This document shows, in pieces, positions 7,983 through 17,540 of a DNA stretch of 64,000 nt (position 1 is its first letter; each line of letters starts with the position of its first letter). The stretch lies in assembly GCA_016212925.1 (NCBI GenBank), contig JACRDF010000025.1, positions 124,001 to 188,000 on the forward strand, written 5' to 3'. Source of the DNA: Desulfomonile tiedjei (GTDB lineage Bacteria > Desulfobacterota > Desulfomonilia > Desulfomonilales > Desulfomonilaceae). The position numbers were made by a program, and so were the translations under genes. The notes beneath the pieces are model-generated. The model saw only the letters and a list, made by a program, of their open reading frames with translations. It ran no database searches and had not been told where the DNA came from.

Positions 7983-10900
7983 ATGCAATGCCGGCAATGC
8001 AAGTTCCAGAATCCTCCCGGGATGAAGTTCTGCGGAGAGTGCGGTGCCGAGCTGCAAATTGTCTGCGATAACTGCAACGCCCCCAATCCATCGCATTTTA
8101 AGTTCTGCGGAGAGTGCGGAAGCACAATTACCTCACAGGCGCAAAGTGATCCGACCCAAGGGTTCCCCTTTGACGAAAAGCTTGCCAGCCTCCGGAAGTA
8201 TCTCCCCAGCGGGCTCACGCAAAAGATCCTCTCTCAGAAAGACAAAATAGCGGGTGAGCGCAGGCAGGTGACCATCATGTCCGTGGACATGAAAGGGTTG
8301 GGGCCTCTCACCGAGGCGCTGAGCCCCAACGAGGCCCGCTCCCTCATGGATGAGGCTTTTGAAAAACTCGTCCTTAAAGTTCACGAGTTCGAAGGCACGG
8401 TGAATGAATCGCGAGGGGAAGGGGTTTTGGCCTTTTTCGGCGCGCCCCTAGCTTTGGAAGACTCTCCGCAGAGAGCGATCTACTCAGCCCTGGCCATCCA
8501 CCGAGAAATGGCCCGATTCAGCGAGAAAATCAAGCGCGAGCGCCAAATTCCCCCGGTCCAGTTACGGATCGGCATCAACTCAGGGCCGGTGGTTGTGGGG
8601 AGCGTCGGCAGTGATCTTCGGGTCCAATTCAACGCGGTCGGGGACACGCTCGACATGGCGGCACAGATGGAACAACTCGCAGGCGCGGGGAGCATCTATG
8701 TCACCGACGAGACCTTCAGACTTACCGAAGGGCTTTTTCGTTTTGAAGCCCTCGGTGAAAAGGAGATCAGCGGCAAGGAGGAACCCGCGAAGGTTTACCG
8801 CGTAATAGCGCCCAACAGCCGCAGAACCAGGTTCGATGTTAGCGCAGAGAGGGGGCTGACCCGGTTTGTTGGAAGACAACGAGAACTCGAGATATTGCTG
8901 GATGGGTTTGAGCGGTCCAGAGGATGCCGAGGACAGGCCGTCTCCATTGTGGGTGAGGCCGGCGTTGGCAAATCCAGGCTGCTTTATGAGTTCAGAAAAG
9001 CAATTTCCAACGAAGACGTGGCCTTCCTTGAGGGAAGGTGCCTCTCTTATAGTAAAGGACTGGCCTATCACCCGATAATAGAAGTGGTCAAATCGAACTT
9101 TGGCGTGGAAGACGACGACGAGGATTCGATAATCAGGGACAAACTGAGGAGCGGACTAAGCACATTGGGGCTCGATGAAGCTTCCACGCTGCCGTATCTT
9201 CTGGAGCTGCTGGCCCTGAAAGACAGCGGGGTAGACAGCCTCCGCATGAGTCAGGAAGCAAAGAAAGACCGAATCCTCGATTCCCTACGGCGAAAGGTCC
9301 TGAAGGAATCAGAGAAGCGGCTGATGGTATTGGCTTTTGAAGACCTGCACTTAATGGATAAAAGTTCGGAAGAAACGGTGAAGTATTTGCTGGAGAGTAT
9401 CCCGGGCGCCAGAGTGCTGATGATATTTACCTATCGTCCTGAGTTCGTTCACACGTGGGGTGGCCGGTCCTTTCACAGTCAAGTTACTCTCAACCGCCTC
9501 TCCAATCGAGAAAGTCTGGCTATGGTGGCCCACCTGCTGGGTGACACCGAGGTCTCGCCCGATCTGCAGGAACTCATACTGGAAAAGACGGAAGGAATCC
9601 CCTTTTTCATCGAGGAATTCGTCCGAACTCTAAGGGACATGGCAGTGATCGAGGGACCGGACCAGGCGTATCATCTGGGCAAAGACATCGATCGTGTGGC
9701 CATTCCCTCCACGATCCAGGATATCATCCTGGCGCGAGTAGATTCCTTGCCCGAGGCCCCAAAGGAAGTGCTTCACGTTGGATCGGCAATAGAGAGGGAA
9801 TTCGCTCACGAGCTGATAAAGGAGGTTGCCGACTATTCCGAACAAGAGTTGCTCTCCCATCTGTCTGTTCTCAAAGAAGCGGAACTTCTCTACGAACGAG
9901 GAATCTTCCCTCAGGCAACCTACGTTTTCAAACATACGATCACCCGCGAGGTAGTTTATAACTCAATGCTTGCCGACAAAAAGAAAATGCTCCATCGAAA
10001 GATCGGCAAAACTATTGAGGAGTTGTATCGGGAAAGCCTCGATGCCTATTACAGCATTTTGGCCGACCATTTCATGGTCAGCGAGGATTTTCAAGAAAGC
10101 GCCGATTATTCAAGACTCACCTACGAGCGGACCCGCAAACAGGCCGCTCTTCCGTCGGCCATTTCGTACGCGCAAAAAAGGGTCGCAGCGCTGGAGCGCC
10201 TGCCGCTAACAGCGGAGATCGAATCACAATTGATTGATGCCAGGACCCAATATGCTCTAACCCTGTTTATGACTGGCGACCCTGCAGGGGCTAAAGAGGC
10301 TATCGAGCCGATAGTCGAGATGACCCAAAATAGCGAGGACAAGGGGCGACTGGCCCAAATCAACCTCATATTGGGGGCCTACCAATTCATAATTCAGGAG
10401 AATCTTGGGCCGGGCTTTGAACTCCTGCAAAAGGCCATACGAAACGCCGAGGAGGCTGCCGATGTGACTCTAGCCACCTTGGCCCATTTCTTTTACGGGA
10501 CCGCTCTATGCTGGGATAGCCAATTTGACGAGGGAGCCCAGCATATTCAGATAGCCCTGCGAGTCAATGAAGCCGCTCAAAATCTTTGGGGGGTTTCGGT
10601 AATGAACAGCTATCTAAGTTATTACGCCTACAATTATAAGGGCAAGGTGGAGGAGGGATTTGCCACCAGTCTCCAAGCCGTGGAAATAGCCGAGTCCAGC
10701 GGGGACATACTCTCCAGGGCCATGGCGTATGTTTGCCACGGGATTTCCTGTTTTTACAAAGGGTTTTTCCCGGAGGCGCAAGAGCATCTGCTAAAAGGTA
10801 TATCTCTGTGTGAAAGGATCCAATCAGATGCGATTGCAGCCATCGGCCATCAGGGTTTGGGGTATGCCTTTTTTGAAACCGGGGATTACAGCAAATCCGA

Positions 10901-11351
10901 GACCCATCACCGGAAAGCCATCCAGTCCCGCCGGCGGACCGGAATTTATCCCTCTTGTCTTGACTTGAACCGGATAGCCCTGGCCAGAACAGTTGGGACT
11001 GCCGGAAACGCCGATTTGGACATTCCGTCTTTGGTGCAACTTTTGGGGACCGACAAGTCAAGGTTGTATTACGGGATAATGGCGCGCCACTTAGCTGAAA
11101 TTCTCTGTCAGCGGGACCAAAGCCAGTTTTCGGAGGCCGAATCCTGGTTACAGGAGGCGGTTCTCAACCACGAGCGACTCGGGATGAAGTGGGATTTGGC
11201 CAGAGACTATATTCTCCTTGCGCGATTGCTGAAATTGCAGGGTCGAACGGCAGAAGAGAAGGATTGCTTGGACAAGGCCCTGTTGCTTTTTAATGAATGC
11301 GGCGCGGAAGGGTGGTGCCGCAACGTGGAAACCGGTTTCCCGGAGGGGTAA
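7983..11351 (+). CDS. Zinc-ribbon/class III cyclase/AAA/TPR protein, copy 1 (catalytic residues lost)
   Basis: 1122 residues. Order: two zinc ribbons (CRQC-14 nt spacing-CGEC at 3-20; CDNC...CGEC at 28-45), a class III nucleotide cyclase domain (about 90-275), an AAA ATPase/NACHT-like module (Walker A GEAGVGKS 324-331; Walker B LAFEDLH about 455) and about 500 residues of TPR-like helices. Compared residue by residue with the tandem copy at 13018, with which it aligns without gaps through the cyclase domain, it has Glu at 146 for the second metal-binding Asp, Asp at 224 for the transition-state Asn and Gln at 228 for the transition-state Arg, and KGLGPLTE for KGFTALTE. It is therefore probably not an active cyclase, although ATPase and TPR regions are intact. 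A role as regulator or decoy of its active sister is inference. RBS gcgggggaag precedes ATG 7983. Confidence 0.9.
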   Translation: MQCRQCKFQNPPGMKFCGECGAELQIVCDNCNAPNPSHFKFCGECGSTITSQAQSDPTQGFPFDEKLASLRKYLPSGLTQKILSQKDKIAGERRQVTIMSVDMKGLGPLTEALSPNEARSLMDEAFEKLVLKVHEFEGTVNESRGEGVLAFFGAPLALEDSPQRAIYSALAIHREMARFSEKIKRERQIPPVQLRIGINSGPVVVGSVGSDLRVQFNAVGDTLDMAAQMEQLAGAGSIYVTDETFRLTEGLFRFEALGEKEISGKEEPAKVYRVIAPNSRRTRFDVSAERGLTRFVGRQRELEILLDGFERSRGCRGQAVSIVGEAGVGKSRLLYEFRKAISNEDVAFLEGRCLSYSKGLAYHPIIEVVKSNFGVEDDDEDSIIRDKLRSGLSTLGLDEASTLPYLLELLALKDSGVDSLRMSQEAKKDRILDSLRRKVLKESEKRLMVLAFEDLHLMDKSSEETVKYLLESIPGARVLMIFTYRPEFVHTWGGRSFHSQVTLNRLSNRESLAMVAHLLGDTEVSPDLQELILEKTEGIPFFIEEFVRTLRDMAVIEGPDQAYHLGKDIDRVAIPSTIQDIILARVDSLPEAPKEVLHVGSAIEREFAHELIKEVADYSEQELLSHLSVLKEAELLYERGIFPQATYVFKHTITREVVYNSMLADKKKMLHRKIGKTIEELYRESLDAYYSILADHFMVSEDFQESADYSRLTYERTRKQAALPSAISYAQKRVAALERLPLTAEIESQLIDARTQYALTLFMTGDPAGAKEAIEPIVEMTQNSEDKGRLAQINLILGAYQFIIQENLGPGFELLQKAIRNAEEAADVTLATLAHFFYGTALCWDSQFDEGAQHIQIALRVNEAAQNLWGVSVMNSYLSYYAYNYKGKVEEGFATSLQAVEIAESSGDILSRAMAYVCHGISCFYKGFFPEAQEHLLKGISLCERIQSDAIAAIGHQGLGYAFFETGDYSKSETHHRKAIQSRRRTGIYPSCLDLNRIALARTVGTAGNADLDIPSLVQLLGTDKSRLYYGIMARHLAEILCQRDQSQFSEAESWLQEAVLNHERLGMKWDLARDYILLARLLKLQGRTAEEKDCLDKALLLFNECGAEGWCRNVETGFPEG

Positions 11352-11412
11352 CCGGAATGGGATGTGACTATCCGTTGTAAAGGGGTAGGGATACGAAAGG
11401 AGGATCAAGATT

Positions 11413-11730
11413 ATGGGAGTTGCATTTTCTCGACAGGAAGGGGCTTACCGTTTTGTGGCCATTTTCAACTGGACCTACCAGGAAGATGAGATTGCCCTCA
11501 AAAGGTTTCAGCCGTATTTTAGCCACTCCTTCGAAGGAACGGGCATTGATGCGGCAACGGCGGTCTGCCTTTATTTAACCGGCGCGCGAACTGTCATATT
11601 TTCCGGCTTTACGACTTCCGCGCAGGGGCTGCAGCGCTTTTGTTCGTCTATCGTCTTCGGCACTGCCATTGAGGTCAGTTTTTATCATGCCGTGGATGCT
11701 AACGAGATCAGCCAGGTGTTGCCACTGTAG
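11413..11730 (+). CDS. Small cyclase-partner protein, copy 1 (unknown family)
   Basis: 105 residues, cytoplasmic, no named family recognised. It is a paralogue of the protein at 16449-16796, which follows the second cyclase at the same distance (61 and 62 nt). Shared motifs: YRFV-x2-F-x-WT-x2-ED, PY, LTGARTV, GLQRFCSS and YHAV. Alternating hydrophobic strands and helices with a length near 100 suggest a ferredoxin-like/dimeric alpha-beta barrel fold, as in DUF3303-type proteins; this is a guess. AAAGGAGGAT 8 nt before the ATG is a near-perfect Shine-Dalgarno site, so it is probably made in larger amounts than the cyclase. A role as signal-binding or regulatory partner is inferred from pairing alone. 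Confidence 0.8.
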   Translation: MGVAFSRQEGAYRFVAIFNWTYQEDEIALKRFQPYFSHSFEGTGIDAATAVCLYLTGARTVIFSGFTTSAQGLQRFCSSIVFGTAIEVSFYHAVDANEISQVLPL

Positions 11731-11898
11731 CGTGCTGATCTAAAATGGGGCCACTGAGGGGGGCGGTGGCCGAGTAAGAGGAGTCCACCGCCTGAGCCGC
11801 GCTTCGGTTTCTTTGGAGACAAACAGCGATCTTCCACGGTGCGATATCGATTCGCATAGGAAGAAGTGATCTAGATGGGAGCAGAAGTGAGGCCCTTG

Positions 11899-11998
11899 AT
11901 CAAAATCCCCCCTGACCTTCCGCTAAAAAAGATGGGGAAGTCAAGATGTCACCCTCCTTTGCAAAAAAGGGGCAGGGGGGATTTCTTTGATAACACTT
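11899..11998. repeat. Inverted repeat in the gap before prmC
   Basis: Arms atcaaaatccccccTg (11899-11914) and caggggggattt-ctttgat (11973-11991) are inverted copies with an interior rich in short matches (cttcc, ggggaag). It could form a long hairpin. No gene is visible in 11731-12076. Confidence 0.5.
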
Positions 11999-12076
11999 CA
12001 TGTACCCGCGACTTTGGATGTTATTTCTTTGATCGCGCATTGGCTTAAGGAGTTCTTTGCGTAATCGGGGCCGACC

Positions 12077-12955
12077 ATGGTGGAACAACATACAGGCGCC
12101 ACGCGATGGACTGTGACAAGCGTGCTGGAATGGACTGAGAATCATTTCAAAAGGATATGTATTCCAACACCGCGCCTCGATGCGGAATCTCTGCTTGCCC
12201 ACTGCCTGAACGCGGATCGGCCGCACTTGTTCCTGAATCCGGATCGGCCTTTGACATCCGAGGAAATGGCCCGATACCGTGAGTTCATCCACCGGCGGGC
12301 AATGAGAGAGCCGGTAGCTCTGATTACAGGGCAAAAGGAATTCCGGTCCATTCGCTTTCAGATCGTTCCAGGGGTCTTGATACCGAGGCCGGAAACCGAG
12401 ATCCTCGTCGAGGCGGTCTTACAGGAGATTCACGGACAGGCCGCCCCGCGAATTCTCGAAATAGGGACCGGGTCGGGAGCGGTTGCGGTGGCGTTAGCCT
12501 CGGAAGCACCCGATGCCTCGGTAGTCGCCACAGACATCGATCCTCTTCCCTTGACTATTGCAAGCTTTAATGCAAAGGATGCCGGTGCTGCGAAATCAAT
12601 TAGTTTCCTGGCCAGCGATTTGTTCGGGGCTGTGCGGCGCTCGATCACTTTCGATGTGATCTGTTCCAATCCGCCTTGGGTCCCACGGGGTGTGGTCCCA
12701 ACCATGCCGCGTGAAATCAACTACTTTGAACCCTTTCTGGCACTCGATGGCGGTCGGGATGGACTTGACGTGATCCGCCGAATAGCCGAAGAGGCCAGGA
12801 ATTATCTCAGGCCGGGAGGAGCATTGATACTCCAAATCGGCGACGGCCAGAACGAGGCTGTACGAGACATATTTGCCTCCCTGGGTGGGCTCACCGAAAT
12901 TCGAACCTTCGGGGACCCGGCCGGGACGCCTCGCGTCGTCAGAGGGCGACTCTAA
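12077..12955 (+). CDS. prmC: PrmC/HemK-type protein glutamine N5-methyltransferase
   Basis: 292 residues. PrmC methylates the GGQ glutamine of peptide release factors with SAM. Seen: helical N-terminal domain (DAESLLAHCL), the linker RREP-VALITGQKEF, IPRPETEILVE, SAM motif EIGTGSGAVAVAL (about 137-149) and acceptor motif SNPPW (about 197-201). The usual motif is NPPY; Trp in place of Tyr is seen in a minority of the family and may alter the substrate. It sits alone between the two duplicated cyclase units, with no functional link visible, and normally accompanies prfA, which is not in the window. Confidence 0.85.
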   Translation: MVEQHTGATRWTVTSVLEWTENHFKRICIPTPRLDAESLLAHCLNADRPHLFLNPDRPLTSEEMARYREFIHRRAMREPVALITGQKEFRSIRFQIVPGVLIPRPETEILVEAVLQEIHGQAAPRILEIGTGSGAVAVALASEAPDASVVATDIDPLPLTIASFNAKDAGAAKSISFLASDLFGAVRRSITFDVICSNPPWVPRGVVPTMPREINYFEPFLALDGGRDGLDVIRRIAEEARNYLRPGGALILQIGDGQNEAVRDIFASLGGLTEIRTFGDPAGTPRVVRGRL

Positions 12956-13017
12956 GACAAGGTCGTTATCGCACGGTTTGGCCGACAGTAAAATCCACAA
13001 TCCGGCGGGGGGAAGCT

Positions 13018-16000
13018 ATGAAATGCCGGAAATGCCAGTTCGAGAATTTTCCGGAGATGAAGTTCTGCGGCGAGTGCGGCGCTGAGCTGGAAGTGATTTG
13101 TGTCAACTGTAGTGCCACCAATCCGCCCAGGTTCAAATTCTGCGGGGAATGCGGGGCCATCCTCACCTCACCAGCGCAAAGTGCTCCGGCCGGAGGACTC
13201 TCCTTCGATGAAAAGCTTGCAAACCTTCAGAAGTATCTCCCCAGCGGGCTCACGGAAAAGATCCTCTCACAGAAAGACAAGATAGAGGGTGAACGCAGAC
13301 AAGTCACCATCATGTTCGTGGACATGAAGGGATTTACTGCTCTCACCGAGAGGCTTGGCCCCGACGAGACCTTTGCTCTTATGGACAAGGTCTTTGAGAT
13401 CCTCATTCTTAAGGTTCACGAGTTCGAGGGCACGGTGAATGAATTGCGAGGAGACGGGGTGCTGGCCTTTTTCGGCGCGCCCATAGCCTTGGAAGATGCT
13501 CCCCAAAGGGCGATCCGCTCAGCGCTGGCCATGCACCGCGACATCGCGCGATTCAGCGAGAGGATCGCAAGTGAGCGCAAAATTCCTCCGATTCAGCTAC
13601 GGATCGGTATCAACTCCGGGCCGGTGGTCGTGGGGAGTGTGGGCAATGATCTTCGAGTCCAATTTACCGCGGTCGGTGACACGATCAATATGGCCGCCCG
13701 GATGGAACAACTGGCTGAGCCGGGGACAATCTACGTCACCGAAGAGACCTTCAAGCTCACCGAAGGACTTTTTCGCTTTGAGGCGCTCGGCGAAAAGGTG
13801 ATCAAAGGCAAGAAAGAACCGGCCAAGGTTTACCGTGTAATCGGCCCCAGCGGCGGCAGGACCAGGTTTGATGTGAGCGCAGAGCGGGGATTGACCCGCT
13901 TTGTGGGGAGGCAACGAGAGCTTGAACTATTGCTCGATGGTTTCGAGCGGTGCAAGGAAGGCCGAGGGCAAGCCGTCTCCATTGTGGGTGAGGCTGGAGT
14001 CGGCAAATCCAGGGTTCTATACGAATTCAGAAAAGCCATAGCCAACGAAGACATGATTTTCCTTGAAGGAAGATGCCTTTCTTACAGCCGGGGAGTGGCA
14101 TATCACCCGATAGTCGAAGTGCTGAAGGCCAACTTTGGCATCGCGGACGGGGACGGGGACGCGGAAGTAACGGAGAAAGTCAAAAGAGAGCTGACCAGCT
14201 TGGGAGTCGATGAAGCGTCCACCCTACCGTATCTTCTGGAACTACTGGCCGTCAAAGATAGCGGCTTAGACAGTCTCCTCATGAGTTCGCAAGCAAAGAA
14301 GCACCGGATTCTCGGTTCTTTAAAGCGAAAAGTCCTGAGGGAATCCCAGGAGCGGCCGCTGGTATTAGCCTTTGAAGACCTGCATTTGATGGATAAGAGT
14401 TCGGAGGACTCGGCCAAGCACCTGCTGGAGAGTATCCCAGGCGCCAGGATCATGATGGTATTTACTTATCGCCCTGAGTTTGTTCACCCCTGGGGTGGTA
14501 AGTCTTATCACAGTCAAATTACTCTCAACCGCCTCTCTAATCGAGAAAGCCTGGCTATGGTCGCGCACATGCTGGGCGACAAAGAGATCGCGCCTGAGCT
14601 TCAGGAACTCATACTGGAAAAAACGGAAGGGGTGCCGTTTTTCATCGAGGAGTTCGTCCGGGCCCTTAAGGACATGGCAATCATTATGGGACCGAACAGG
14701 GCGTACCGACTAAGCAGAGAAATTAATCATGTGGCCATACCCTCTACAATTCAGGAAGTCATCATGGCGCGAGTGGATTCGTTGCCTGAACCTGCGAAGG
14801 AGGTGCTCCAAATTGGATCCACAATAGAGAGGGAATTCGGCTACGAGCTCATAAAGGCGGTTACCGACTTTCCCGAACAAGAATTGCTCTCTCATCTGTC
14901 GGTTCTCAAGGAAGCGGAACTTCTCTACGAACGCGGGATTTACCCTGAATCCTTTTACGTTTTCAAACATGCGATCACCCGCGAGGTGGTCTATGGCTCG
15001 ATACTTACAAGCAGAAAGAAACTGCTTCATCAAAGGATCGGCAAAGCCATTGAGGAACTGTATGGGGACAGCCTAGACTCCCACCACAGTATCTTGGCCG
15101 ACCATTTCATGATCGGTGGGGATTTTCAAAAAAGCGCGGACTATTCAAGACTAACCTCTGAGCGGGCCCGTGCGCAGGCAGCCTTTTCATCGGCGATTGC
15201 GTACGCGCAAAAAAGAATCGATGCTCTGGAGCTTTTGCCTCCAACACCGGAAGTTCAACGACAACGTATTGACGCCAGGATCTGGCATGGTCTGACCTTG
15301 TTAAGAGAGGGTGACCCGGCAGGGGCTAAGGAGGCCATAGAGCCGATAGTCGAGATGACCCTCAACCAAGGCGACAAGAGATTGATGGCCCAAGCCTGCC
15401 TCATATTGGGATTTTACCAATCTGCCGTCGAGGAGGACCTTGCGCCGGGCTATGAACTCTTGCAAAAGGCCATACAGAACGCCGAGGAGTCGACCGATCA
15501 AGTCTTAGCCATGCTGGCTCATTTCTTCTACGGGATGGCTCTATGCTGGGACTGCCACTTCAAGAGAGGAGCGGAAAGCATCCGGAAAGCACTTCGGATC
15601 TACGAAGCCACTCAAAATCTTTGGGGGGTTTCGGCCATGAACAGCAATCTTAGCCATTATGCGTATAACAATCAAGGTAAGGTGGAGGAGGGTTTTGGTA
15701 CCAGTCTCAAAGCCCTGGAAATAGCCGAAATCAGTGGGGACATATACTCCAAGGCCATGGCGTATGTCTGCCATGGGCTCTCCTGTTTTTACAAGGGCTT
15801 TTTCACAGCGGCAGAAGAGCATCTGCTCAAAGGAATAGACCTTTCTGAAAGGATCCAACTGAATTCTTTCTTGGCGATCGGCCATCAGGGCCTGGGGTAT
15901 GCCTATTTTGAAATAGGGGATTATAAAAAGTCCCGAACGCACTACCGGCAGGCCATCCTGTTTCGCCAGAGGGTGGGGATTTATCCCTCTTGTGTCAACC

Positions 16001-16386
16001 TCAACAAGATGGCCCTGGCAAGGGCTGCCCGGGCAGCGGGGGAAAGGGAATTTGACCTTCCCTCGCTGGTGCAACTTCTAAGGTCCAATAAATCGAGGTT
16101 GTATTATGGGAGAATGGCGCGCCACCTGGCTGACATTCTCTTCCATCTGGGCGAACCCCATTTTGCAGAGGCCGAATCCTGGATCCAGGCAGCGATTGTC
16201 AGCCACGAGGAACTGGAGATGAAGTGGGATTTGGCTAGTGATTATATGGTGTTTGGGCAATTCCTGAAAATGCAGGGTCGGGCGGCCGAGGGAAAAGAGT
16301 GTTTACTCAAGTCCCTGTTGCTCTTCAAAGAATGCGGTGCTGAAGGATGGCACCGCAGGATAGAGACAGGTTGCGCGGAAGGGTAA
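13018..16386 (+). CDS. Zinc-ribbon/class III cyclase/AAA/TPR protein, copy 2 (intact catalytic site)
   Basis: 1122 residues, same architecture and length as the protein at 7983. Zinc ribbons at 3-20 and 28-45; cyclase domain with metal Asp102 (FVDMKGFT) and Asp146 (LRGDGVLAFFGAP), transition-state Asn224 and Arg228 (GDTINMAARME); AAA module with Walker A GEAGVGKS (324-331) and Walker B LAFEDLH; TPR-like C-terminal half. The base-reading positions carry Glu142 and Thr217 where classical adenylyl cyclases have Lys and Asp, so ATP versus GTP use cannot be assumed. No membrane helix: a soluble sensor-cyclase, with TPRs as probable input. RBS ggggggaag before ATG 13018. The partner gene follows at 16449. 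Confidence 0.93.
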   Translation: MKCRKCQFENFPEMKFCGECGAELEVICVNCSATNPPRFKFCGECGAILTSPAQSAPAGGLSFDEKLANLQKYLPSGLTEKILSQKDKIEGERRQVTIMFVDMKGFTALTERLGPDETFALMDKVFEILILKVHEFEGTVNELRGDGVLAFFGAPIALEDAPQRAIRSALAMHRDIARFSERIASERKIPPIQLRIGINSGPVVVGSVGNDLRVQFTAVGDTINMAARMEQLAEPGTIYVTEETFKLTEGLFRFEALGEKVIKGKKEPAKVYRVIGPSGGRTRFDVSAERGLTRFVGRQRELELLLDGFERCKEGRGQAVSIVGEAGVGKSRVLYEFRKAIANEDMIFLEGRCLSYSRGVAYHPIVEVLKANFGIADGDGDAEVTEKVKRELTSLGVDEASTLPYLLELLAVKDSGLDSLLMSSQAKKHRILGSLKRKVLRESQERPLVLAFEDLHLMDKSSEDSAKHLLESIPGARIMMVFTYRPEFVHPWGGKSYHSQITLNRLSNRESLAMVAHMLGDKEIAPELQELILEKTEGVPFFIEEFVRALKDMAIIMGPNRAYRLSREINHVAIPSTIQEVIMARVDSLPEPAKEVLQIGSTIEREFGYELIKAVTDFPEQELLSHLSVLKEAELLYERGIYPESFYVFKHAITREVVYGSILTSRKKLLHQRIGKAIEELYGDSLDSHHSILADHFMIGGDFQKSADYSRLTSERARAQAAFSSAIAYAQKRIDALELLPPTPEVQRQRIDARIWHGLTLLREGDPAGAKEAIEPIVEMTLNQGDKRLMAQACLILGFYQSAVEEDLAPGYELLQKAIQNAEESTDQVLAMLAHFFYGMALCWDCHFKRGAESIRKALRIYEATQNLWGVSAMNSNLSHYAYNNQGKVEEGFGTSLKALEIAEISGDIYSKAMAYVCHGLSCFYKGFFTAAEEHLLKGIDLSERIQLNSFLAIGHQGLGYAYFEIGDYKKSRTHYRQAILFRQRVGIYPSCVNLNKMALARAARAAGEREFDLPSLVQLLRSNKSRLYYGRMARHLADILFHLGEPHFAEAESWIQAAIVSHEELEMKWDLASDYMVFGQFLKMQGRAAEGKECLLKSLLLFKECGAEGWHRRIETGCAEG

Positions 16387-16448
16387 ACAAAAGCCGTCCG
16401 CGCGTATCCATCCCAAAGGGATAAAGGACTGAAAGGAGGATTACGATC

Positions 16449-16796
16449 ATGGGAAAACCGAACGTACTAAGAACTCAAGTGGATCAGCTTCCCCCGGAGT
16501 ATTACCGTTTTGTGGTTCTGTTCACCTGGACCGGCCTGGAAGACAATGTGGCCGTCCAGAGGTTGACTCCTTACGTTGGCCACCAGTTCCCGCCTGAGAT
16601 GGAAATTGATTCGGAATCAGCCCAGTTCTATTATTTAACAGGAGCGCGGACTGTTCTGGTCGTTGGCTACACCAAGTCCGGGGCGGGGCTGCAGCGATTC
16701 TGTTCATCCGTTATTCGCGACACGCTCATTAACGCCAATGTTTATCATGCTGTGGAAGGCTATGAAGCAGCGAAGCCCATCCCAAAAACCCCTTAG
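16449..16796 (+). CDS. Small cyclase-partner protein, copy 2 (unknown family)
   Basis: 115 residues. Paralogue of the protein at 11413: YYRFVVLFTWTGLEDN (18-33), TPYVGHQFPPE, YYLTGARTVLVVGYT, GAGLQRFCSSVIR and VYHAVEGYE are shared or conservatively changed. It has an N-terminal extension of about 11 residues and a different C-terminal tail. AAAGGAGGAT lies 8 nt before ATG 16449, as in copy 1. Position 62 nt after a cyclase with an intact active site makes translational coupling or at least co-transcription likely. Function unknown; the conserved RFCSS motif with an invariant Cys could be a ligand or redox site. Confidence 0.8.
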   Translation: MGKPNVLRTQVDQLPPEYYRFVVLFTWTGLEDNVAVQRLTPYVGHQFPPEMEIDSESAQFYYLTGARTVLVVGYTKSGAGLQRFCSSVIRDTLINANVYHAVEGYEAAKPIPKTP

Positions 16797-17229
16797 CCTT
16801 CTGCCACTGTGTAGGGTAATCCAAGAGGGGCTCGCTGAGGAAACTTAGCGACCAGGAAAAAGCGGTCCTCCGCAAGCAGCGCATCAAAGTTCTGTGAATA
16901 GGCTGTGGTCGCGGCGGACACGAGTTGTGGAACAAATATCCCGGCAAGCAACTGGTCCAGGCACGCCCGTGGTCCGGGACGGCCTTGGTTTCGGTGGCCA
17001 TTGGCGTACGCAGCTTTCCTGTCCCAAAGGCCGTGTTGCGCCGGAGAAAGGGCTACGTTCGCCAAAGCTAAAGGCGGGCTGTGGCCGCAGTGAGCGCCTC
17101 ATCGCATCCTTGAGTGAATGCGGAAAGGTGTGGACCGCTGTCCGTATTGCAGGTCCTCGCAAGACTGCATCGACACCGGGGAACCATATTCGAGGTAGAG
17201 CTGCCCTTGGCCCCGTAGGACCGACAACC

Positions 17230-17316
17230 GGTAGAACCGGCATCCTGCCGGTCCTCTTCTGGCCCCCAGTGGGGTGATCGAGGACCTTAAATGACCGGCA
17301 GGATGCCGGCCCTACC
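17230..17316. repeat. Palindromic repeat, family C, copy 1
   Basis: Left arm 17230-17253 (ggtagaaccggcatcctgcc...) and right arm 17293-17316 (...gatgccggccctacc) are inverted copies; each arm is itself a small palindrome. Similar elements lie at 20924-21032, 39442-39498 and 45194-45250. The 744-nt gap 16797-17540 shows no other supported feature; long frames on both strands there lack family resemblance. Confidence 0.75.
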
Positions 17317-17540
17317 AGAACGGCAGAGCAGGGGGAAAGACCGATTGCCAAGAACTTTGTCTTTTTTCATGTGAGATGCCGTGGTTGAGGATGATGCTTT
17401 GGGTGCCACTTCTGGCTTGCCCGGCAGCACAATCCTTCCTGGATTCCGGCTTCCGCCGAAATGAAGGTATGTGGCCCATGCAACTTGGTCAAAGATTTGG
17501 ACAATCGCAATAAGGATATTGCCAACGGGGAGGGATTCCG

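Noticed and set aside
16884-17351. Long frames on both strands between the second partner gene and the third cyclase
   Set aside because: They overlap each other on opposite strands, contain repeat-derived sequence and show no family resemblance; probably shadows of a GC-rich noncoding region.
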